Shown: positions 57,301-64,000 of the stretch, piece after piece
How the letters are laid out: every line of letters begins with the position of its first letter
Position numbering within the stretch: position 1 is the first letter of the stretch
Assembly (NCBI RefSeq): GCF_018873765.1
Contig: NC_057920.1
Span: 8,631,307-8,695,306, forward strand
Length of the DNA stretch: 64,000 bases
Direction of reading: 5' to 3'
Origin: Telopea speciosissima
Lineage: Eukaryota > Streptophyta > Magnoliopsida > Proteales > Proteaceae
Program-made: the position numbers and the translations under genes
Notes under the pieces: model-generated
Told to the model about the DNA's origin: nothing
What the model saw: only the letters and a program-made list of their open reading frames with translations
Database searches by the model: none

Positions 57301-59430
57301 ATTTTACTCCACAACAAGACAGGAGAATTTAAGAGGCAGAGAGACATGCATAAAAGAATCAATTCCCAAAAGAGAAGAAATGGCAAAGTAAATGAAGTGG
57401 CAACCAGAGAAAATATAGATCAACCAACACCAGAAGTCGACATTTGAAGCAACAGATTTCAGTTTTACAACAACTAAAACAGCAGCAGGTGGAAGAGACC
57501 AACAGGTCCAAAAAAGGAGTAAAATAAGTATCAGCATGTCCAGGAAAGCAATAGCCAGGAAACAAATGAATTTCGTACTGCAGGAAAAGGTTGAACCTAA
57601 TTCCACCTTCAACAATCCCATAGGGTGCAACAGCTCCTTCTTTCATATTCGATAAATAATGCCAGCATGAAATTATTCAGCATTTGCATAATTGCATCTA
57701 ACATCTAAATGTTCAGCTGCTTTTCTTCCTCAATATATGCTTGCTTTACTATCAAACCTAACCAGCTTGGAAGGCTACTAGATTCCTTTAGTTTTCTTGT
57801 CTTCTGTGATGTAGACCAATGACAAAACCTAAGGAGTTTCAAATTCTATACAAGTTCCTGTACCTATGTTGGGCAAAGATGAATCCTACTCCATGTCAGT
57901 TCAGCTCAAAGGTAAGTACAATGGAGAATTGACAAATAGAACTTTCCTTGGGACCATCGCCAAGTAGGCAACATATTCCTTATCCAACAAACATCTTTAT
58001 GAAAATATAAGTTGGGGTCTCTTCTTCTTCCTGCTTTATATAGAATCATCCCTCCCCTAAGGTTTCTCCAGAACCAGGCAGATGAAGTCACCATTAAAAA
58101 AAATCCAGAAAACGTCTATTTAGACAGCTATTTGTTTGATGGGTAGAAGGCTAGGAAGATCAACTCTTAAATTCAAAACACCATTCCTCTTAAAACATAT
58201 AATCTAACTCTTTCACCAACCAAGCTCAATTCATGCTCAATGTTTTTATGTTAGAGACCTATCAAAAGAAGGCATGTTAGGCATCATTAAATCCTCACAA
58301 CCGGAGCACCAGAAAACCTTCGGGGCACAGAGTTCATTAACAGATCGAAAACGAATATCATCTCAAGCAGAAATTACTGAAAAGTCAAATATTCCTTGAT
58401 ACAGCAGAGAAACTTCTTGGACATCTGATTCCTGTCGACATCCCCCATTTCAGTGCCAATACATGCAAAAATAATGACAGCATGCTAGTTTTAGACTATT
58501 GCTATGAAGTGATAAAAAGAAAAGGCAGAAGAAAAGAACCAAACTTCCCATCCTTGCGTAAGGATTATCCATGGGGTCAGTGAAGCCAAAAGACTAGGAT
58601 GATTTAGTTGAAGAGTTGCATGAAAGCCTAGAATACTTGAAATTCTTCAATCAGGATAGCAGTGATGAATAGGAGGAGGCTGTCCACCTACTTATATTAA
58701 ATGCTTGAGAGAGACATTCAAAACAAGAATTCAGACTAGAGCTGTATGTGGGATTCTGGATGGAGTGAGGCAATGTTTGCATATCCTGAAAAAGATGAAG
58801 TCATACAGGATGTGGAGAAATTGTCCTCAACGGACTCATAGATGAGATTCTTGAAGATATTTTACAGGTAAGAATCAGAACTTTCCAATAGATAAACAAA
58901 ACATAGCTGTGATTAATCTGTCAACAGGCCTGGCATTAATTCCATCACATACCGAAGGAGCATTTCAGTGATTTTTTTTTGGGTTTTTTTTTTTTGGTTT
59001 TTTTGGATAACTATATGCACTCTTGTAAAGGAGAGTAAATGATTGGAAGGTTAACTTTTTTTCCGTAAGAATGTAATTTAAATATTCTGGCTTCTGTCCT
59101 CTGAATTATAAGAATTATTAATTGTTCAACCTCCAAGTATCAATAAATGCATTTTCATGTTTGAGCGCACAAATATAAATGTATCCATAGAAGGTATTAA
59201 TAGCAGTAAATCATTCGTTTCAAGTTGACAATGGTGCAAAAATTTTATTCAAAAATTTATATGTAAAGCCTGTAATTATTATTGCTATTTTGGATATGAA
59301 AATAAATTTTTATTATAAAAAATCACAGATCAACACTCCAATACAGGCCATTGTCAAAATACTGGATCCTCAATAATTTATCAGAACCTTGTGGTCTATC
59401 CCTCAAAGCTGCCCACTCTATTGAAATTGT
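54398..59430. other. Intergenic, ordinary-looking sequence without recognised genes
   Basis: Base composition is less AT-biased at 55900-58900, where several 60-110 codon open frames occur on both strands, among them 56130-56384, 56424-56702 and 57304-57630. None shows a known domain, and I could not chain them with convincing splice sites. A non-coding transcript or an unrecognised gene is possible. TA repeat at 54748-54764. The 3' UTR of SDH1 should occupy the last few hundred bases. Confidence 0.4.
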
Positions 59431-59533
59431 TCAATATACACGTGCTTTTGGAGGGAATGTCTCCACCTCATCATCCAATGTGTTCATATGGACAGGTCTG
59501 TAGTCCAGCCGCACCTTCTCATTCTCCCAGTAT
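59431..59533 (-). CDS. SDH1: SDH1 last coding exon
   Basis: Acceptor CTGCAG, then ATACTGGGAG. It encodes [19 protein letters not shown] and the conserved end PPKARVY, stop TGA at 59431-59433. Confidence 0.93.
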
Positions 59534-62500
59534 CTGCAGATCAAAACTAAACATCAGTTCCATTGACAAGAGTTGGCCTTAACAAGTAAAAATTAAAGCA
59601 TAAACCTTTAATGGCTAGGCATAAATAAGACTCTATATAAAACATCCAGAACTGAAAGTTAACATCTCCATCTGAATAGAATAACAAGATATTACATCCT
59701 AATTTCTTTCCTATCACAATAAGTAGAAATAAATATTAAGTTTCAATTCTATTCCTTAGAGACCTCAGCATCTTGGAATTTGGATCTTTAATAGGTAGGA
59801 GTCTAGAATTGATAGATGTTATGAGGAAAAGAAGGATTAACATAGCATGTATTCAAGAGACTAGATGAAAAGGTAAAAAGGCCAAGGTGTTGGATGACTT
59901 TAAACTTTGGTATACGGGGTATAAAAATAATAGAAATGGAGTGGACATAGTAGTGGATAAATATTTAAAGAATGATGTGGTGGATGCTAAAATATTCGGA
60001 GATTGGATTATATCCATCAAGCTTGTGTTGGAGAAAGAGGTTGTCAATATAATTAACAATGACACACCTCAAATAGGATTGGATTAAAGTAGCAAGTTAC
60101 ATTTTTGTTTGGGAACACATGGATTGATTAGTGCAAGGTTTTAGTCAAGGAGAAAATATTATTATATGGGGTGATCTGAATAGACATGAATGGACATATT
60201 GGGGAAGATTGTAAAGGCTATGAAGGTGTACATGGAGGATATGATTTTGGAAATTTGGAGAAAGGAATGAGGAAGATCCCAATTTTAGATATTGTTGTGG
60301 CTTATGATTTATCCTTTATAAACACTTACTTTGAAAAGAGAGAGAGGAGCATTTAGTTACCTTCAAAAGTGGGATTATAGTAGCTAAATAGATTTCTTCC
60401 TAACTAGAATGATAGATTGTTATGTAAGGACTGTAAGCTTATACCAGGGGAGAGCCTAACCACACAACATAGATTAGTACATGGATATGTGATATGTACC
60501 TCACTACACAGAATCGTAAGAAAGATGAGTTTATTTGCCCTAGGATAAGGTGGTGGAGCTTAAAAGGAGATACTTCGAAATTATTTACCGATGACGTGGT
60601 CAAATAAGGAAAGTGGGACTTTGAAGGAGACAATAATAGGATGTAGAATGAGATGACTACTTGTATTAAGAAGGTTGTTAAAGATGTCCTAGGCGAATCA
60701 AAAGGAAAATGTTATTCCTCTAGAGAGAGTGGTGGGATGATGAGGTTCAAGCAACCATTAAGACTAAGAAACCTGGTTTTAAGACAAGACAAAGGACTAA
60801 AGATGTAGAGGATCCACAAAGGCATAAATTTGTCAAAAATGATGCTAAGAAGATTGTGGGAAAAGCAAGGGCGAAGAAATATGAAAATCTTTATAACAAT
60901 CTGAGCACAAAGGAAGGGGGAAAAGCTATATATAAGATAGCTAAAGTGAGGGAAAGGAAGAGTGTAGATCTCGACCATATTAGTTGTATTAAAAATGAAG
61001 ATGGTAAAGTACTAATAAGGGATGAGGACATTAAGAAGAGATGGGAAGGTTATTTCTGCAGCCTCCTAAATGCAGACACTTCGAGCAATAGTGTTTCGGA
61101 AGATTGCATTACCCATCAAGACACCACATGTCGTAGATATATATGAAAAATTAGGATGTCAGAAGTAAAAGAAGCTTTAAAGAGGATAAAAGTAGGCAAG
61201 GCACAAGGCCCAGACGAGGTCCCAATAGAAGTGTGGATGAGCTTAAGAATCTGTGGTTGATCTTGGCTAACCAACCTGCTTAATAAGATTATGACCACAA
61301 GGAAAATACTAGATGAATAGAGGAGAAGCATTGTGATTCCGATTTACAAAAATAAAGGATTCAAAACTGCAACAACCATAGAGGCATAAAACTATACTAT
61401 AATATTATAGGAGAGGGTTATTGAAACCCACCTGAGACAAGAAACTACTATTACGAAGAACCAATTTTGTTTTATGCGAGGAAGATCCACGACAAAAGCT
61501 ATTTACTTATTTAAGTAAGACTCATGGAAAGATTTAGAGATTGCATGAAGGATCCCCATACGGTCTTTATTGACCTAGAAAAAGCTTATAACAAAGTCCC
61601 TAGAGAGCTAATCTAGCAAGTACTAGAGAAGAGAAGTGTTGCAAGTAAATATGTGGACATAATTAAAGATATGTATGATGGTGCAGTGTCAAATGTAAGA
61701 ACAGTGGGGTCCAAGGTAGTGAATTCACAATTACAATTCAGCCCTTATTTGGTTGCGCTTATCATAAATGCTGCTGATTTTGTTTTAGTGGATGAGACAA
61801 AAGCAAAGATTAACGCCAAGTTAGAGTAATGGCAATTAACCTTGGAATCAAAAGGTTTTAAGATAAGTAGAATGAAGACGGAGTATATGGTAACTTTGGT
61901 TACACTAGGACGGATAATGAGGTGGTGAAATTGATGAGGGAGATTCCATAAAGTGATTATTTGAGGTACTTGGGCTCAATCATCAATAAAGAAGCCCATA
62001 TAGAGGATTATGCTTCACAGAGAATTGAAATAAGATGATGAAGTAGAGAGGTGAGTCCGGAGTGGTGTGTGATTGGCGTATTTCTTTAAAACTTAAAGGA
62101 AATTTTTATAGGACAGTCATATGACTAGCTATGATGTATGGTGCAAAATGTTGGGCAGTTAATAGCATCATATAGATAAACTCAGTGTAGCAGAGATAAT
62201 GATGTTGAGATGGATGAGTGGCAAAACTAGGAAGGATAAAGTAAGGAATGATCATATTAGAGCTGAAAGCTAAGAGAAAGTCGTTTGAGGTGGCATAAAA
62301 AAATTTTAAAAAAAAAGCACGTATCCAGTGCACGAGGCTCCCGCCATTGCAGGGTCTGGGTCGTTTGAGGTGGCATGGCCATGTTAAACAAAGGCCTTTG
62401 GATGCTCCAATATAGAGAAGTGATTTGATTCAGATTGAAGGAACTAAGAAGAGCCAGGGGCTACCTAAAATCACCTTAGGAGAAGTGGTGAGCAAAGGCA

Positions 62501-64000
62501 TGCATAGCTTAGGCCTTGTATCAAGTATGACCTAGAAGAAAGCTGATTGGAGGGCAAGGATCCATGTAGCCAACCCCATTTAGTTGGAATAAGGCTGAGT
62601 AGTTGTTGTTGCTGTATACATTATACCAAACCAATCTTTTGTGTTGAAAGGAAATCAAAGGTTCCCATTAGGGGGGGGGAAATTGTTTCACAACCGTCCT
62701 CTCAAACCCTGATGTAATAGGCTAAGCCTTTACTTTTTCAACCTTTGAGATGACCCCCCCCCCCCAATCAGAACAACAATTTTAAACCTACTGGCTAGAT
62801 AAGTAGTAGAAAACTTACCCCAAAGTATGCTTCATCCAGTTCTCATCATCTCTTGTCTGCAAAATCAAAATTTGATATTTTATAAATGGAATACAAGGGC
62901 AAACAAAAGAAATGATAAATTGTTGGATAAACTCAACCAACCGTAAAATCTTCACGGGCATGTGCCCCTCTGCTCTCCTTCCTGGCCTCAGCAGAATGCA
63001 TGGTTATACAAGCATTTATCAAAAGGTTTTCCAACTCTATGGTCTCAACCAAGTCAGAGTTCCTGCCACAAGTGTCAGAGGTCAGATCTAAGGAAGAGGA
63101 ACAGTTTGTGGACAAATTTTATCGCCAACCAATCACATGATCTGATATTTTACCATATCAGACTCCGATCCTTCAACTTTACATCATGAAAGCTATCCCA
63201 TGCCTGATCAATTAACTGACAACCTGCAGAAGGGCCAAAATTGGGAGAAAAAAAAAGGGAACAAAATTGCACAGTAAGCAAATGCTAGAAAAGAAAACCA
63301 CAGAACAGACTTATTGACCAGGTCTCAGAAAAGATTCAACAAAAAACAGCAGAGAATATTTGTTATTATTATGTTAAGGACAATGGTTTCCTAAATGGTG
63401 ACCGATTCCTTCCTGTATGGCCTATACCTGCTTTGGCTGATTGGATGCAGCCTCAAAATTGTGCACAAGTAGGGATCAAAGACCCAAGGTCTCCCATTCA
63501 CATGTCAAATTTCATCTCAAATGGGGTTGGCCAATGACAGAATAAAAGCTTTGAAAACCCATTAAAAGCTAAATGGGGCGCTATTCTCTGTGCCGCAGCG
63601 CAGCCTGCACCCAGGCACATGGGGGTGGGTGCAATGAACACCCTGCCCCCCTGCACAGGCTGCCCATGTGCCTGGGCGCAGGCTGCGCTGCGGGTCAGAG
63701 AACATTCTCCCATTATTTAAATAAAGGATGGCTGAAAATAAGGGAGGAAACTGCAAATAAATTGGCATGGAAGGGTGGGATGATTGTTGAGCTGAAATTT
63801 GACATGTGGCTGATCCAAACCACTATCTTATCAGTGGTTGGAATTGTATAAGTCAATTTTCCACATGACACAACTACGTGGGCCATAGGAAGGTATCCTT
63901 GGGTGGTTCATCATATAAACCTTAGTATTATAGCAAGGAGACAAAACAAGTATAGGAGAAACAGTATTTTATTAACTGTAAGGGAAGGCAGTAGGGAGGG
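59431..64000 (-). CDS. SDH1: SDH1, flavoprotein subunit of mitochondrial succinate dehydrogenase (partial, 3' exons)
   Basis: Four coding exons are visible: complement(59431..59533, 62819..62856, 62942..63062, 63154..63223); earlier exons lie beyond the right edge. Joined in phase they read [20 protein letters not shown], then [38 protein letters not shown] and the C-terminus ending FPPKARVY. This is the C-terminal domain of the complex II flavoprotein, which oxidises succinate to fumarate and passes electrons via FAD to the iron-sulfur subunit at the inner mitochondrial membrane. The ESRGAHAR segment is conserved in the family. All splice sites are GT/AG. The last intron (59534-62818, 3285 bp) holds an antisense RTE LINE; the intron upstream of 63154-63223 exceeds 770 bp and holds a hairpin. 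The catalytic and FAD-attachment regions are outside the window. Confidence 0.93.
59877..60087 (+). pseudogene. RTE LINE endonuclease remnant
   Basis: [20 protein letters not shown] and [16 protein letters not shown] follow the IACIQET motif of the endonuclease domain; TGA separates them at about 59866. Confidence 0.7.
60856..61146 (+). pseudogene. RTE LINE linker / pre-RT remnant
   Basis: [39 protein letters not shown] and [18 protein letters not shown] are characteristic of the segment between endonuclease and RT in plant RTE elements. Confidence 0.75.
62281..62376 (-). mobile_element. 64-bp SINE 3' end (Angio-domain type) nested in the RTE LINE, with 16-bp target duplication
   Basis: TCGTTTGAGGTGGCAT occurs at 62281-62296 and 62361-62376, flanking 64 bp. 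On the minus strand the insert reads CCCAGACCCTGCAATGGCGG, then GAGCCTCGTGCACTGG, and ends in a T-rich tail. This matches the conserved 3' domain shared by several plant SINE families. Without the insert the RTE sequence closes up exactly on the duplicated word. Confidence 0.75.
62819..62856 (-). CDS. SDH1: SDH1 penultimate coding exon (38 bp)
   Basis: Acceptor TTTTGCAG, then ACAAGAGATG; donor TTGGG followed by GTAAGT. It encodes [13 protein letters not shown]. The first residue is Thr where Lys is usual. This micro-exon is too short to be seen without the protein frame. Confidence 0.9.
62942..63062 (-). CDS. SDH1: SDH1 internal exon
   Basis: Acceptor GTGGCAG, then GAACTCTGAC; donor TTTACG followed by GTTGGT. 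It encodes the [20 protein letters not shown] and [10 protein letters not shown] block. Confidence 0.93.
63154..63223 (-). CDS. SDH1: SDH1 internal exon
   Basis: Acceptor CTGCAG, then GTTGTCAG; donor ATATG followed by GTAAAA. It encodes [20 protein letters not shown] and is in phase with the next exon through a split Trp codon. Confidence 0.92.
63224..63571. other. SDH1 intron sequence
   Basis: No further SDH1 exon is recognisable from here to the window end; A-rich and unremarkable. Confidence 0.6.
63572..63713. repeat. Foldback element inside an SDH1 intron, GTTCTCTG...CAGCGCA family
   Basis: CCGCAGCGCAGCCTGCACCC with AGGCACATGGG at the left pairs with GCCCATGTGCCTGGGCGCAG and GCTGCGCTGCGGGTCAGAGA at the right. 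Arms are about 55 bp. It would form a strong hairpin in the pre-mRNA. Confidence 0.8.
63714..64000. other. SDH1 intron, continues off the edge
   Basis: No exon or repeat end recognised. Confidence 0.5.

Larger units (their letters stand above)
59763..62615 (+). mobile_element. RTE-clade LINE inserted antisense in the last SDH1 intron
   Basis: Plus-strand reading starts inside the apurinic endonuclease ([27 protein letters not shown], about 59775-59865). It continues through a linker ([19 protein letters not shown] near 60960-61020), RT fragments ([15 protein letters not shown] near 61568-61605) and the C-terminal [10 protein letters not shown] region. It ends CCCATTTAGTTGGAATAAGG, then a TTG-rich stretch, the usual end of plant RTE elements. 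Stops and deletions are frequent and the 5' end is truncated. No clear target duplication was found. Confidence 0.85.

Overview
This window is nuclear DNA of a flowering plant. It shows spliceosomal introns, a plant-specific GRAS regulator, plant Ty1/copia, L1 and RTE retrotransposons, SINEs, MITEs and plastid-derived DNA. I cannot name the species. The window is gene-poor and dominated by repeats, many of them short and strongly self-complementary.

Three genes are well supported, all on the minus strand. (1) A small three-exon gene at 9796-10391 encodes 131 residues with a mitochondrion-like N-terminus and a conserved GYATRSDEEGFGGIY core; its function is unknown. (2) An intronless SCL4/SCL7-type GRAS regulator lies at 38286-40145 and is complete at 619 residues. 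(3) The last four coding exons of SDH1, the flavoprotein subunit of mitochondrial succinate dehydrogenase, lie between 59431 and 63223; the gene continues past the right edge. A weaker candidate, the 5' part of a minus-strand gene, sits at the left edge (1 to about 560).

Layout. 1-9300: possible gene end, a retroposon-like block (3001-4420), a long-TIR element (4902-5286), a 5'-truncated L1 with target-site duplications (5542-7380), an RTE tail and several hairpin elements. 9300-10800: the small gene and a hairpin upstream of it. 10830-12500: three hAT-like MITEs. 13500-24000: more hairpins, a Mutator-like element carrying a broken LRR receptor fragment (16421-17671), a hAT-like MITE (20777-21234), a 153-bp tandem duplication and SINEs. 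28169-37371: a copia retrotransposon with both LTRs and a 5-bp target duplication, its coding region broken. 37400-40800: the GRAS gene. 41200-48750: L1 fragments, MITEs, a hairpin element enclosing fused plastid atpB and rpoB fragments (43218-43722) and a near-perfect 76-bp-arm hairpin (48567-48727). 48750-59400: mostly AT-rich sequence without recognisable genes. 59430-64000: SDH1, whose last intron holds an RTE LINE with a SINE tail nested inside it.

Most notable are the Pack-MULE-like element with a captured LRR gene fragment, the plastid atpB-rpoB chimera inside a foldback element, and four families of short foldback elements, one of which shares a GGAAAATTATC terminus. Coordinates and exon junctions were read by hand; no database search was possible.
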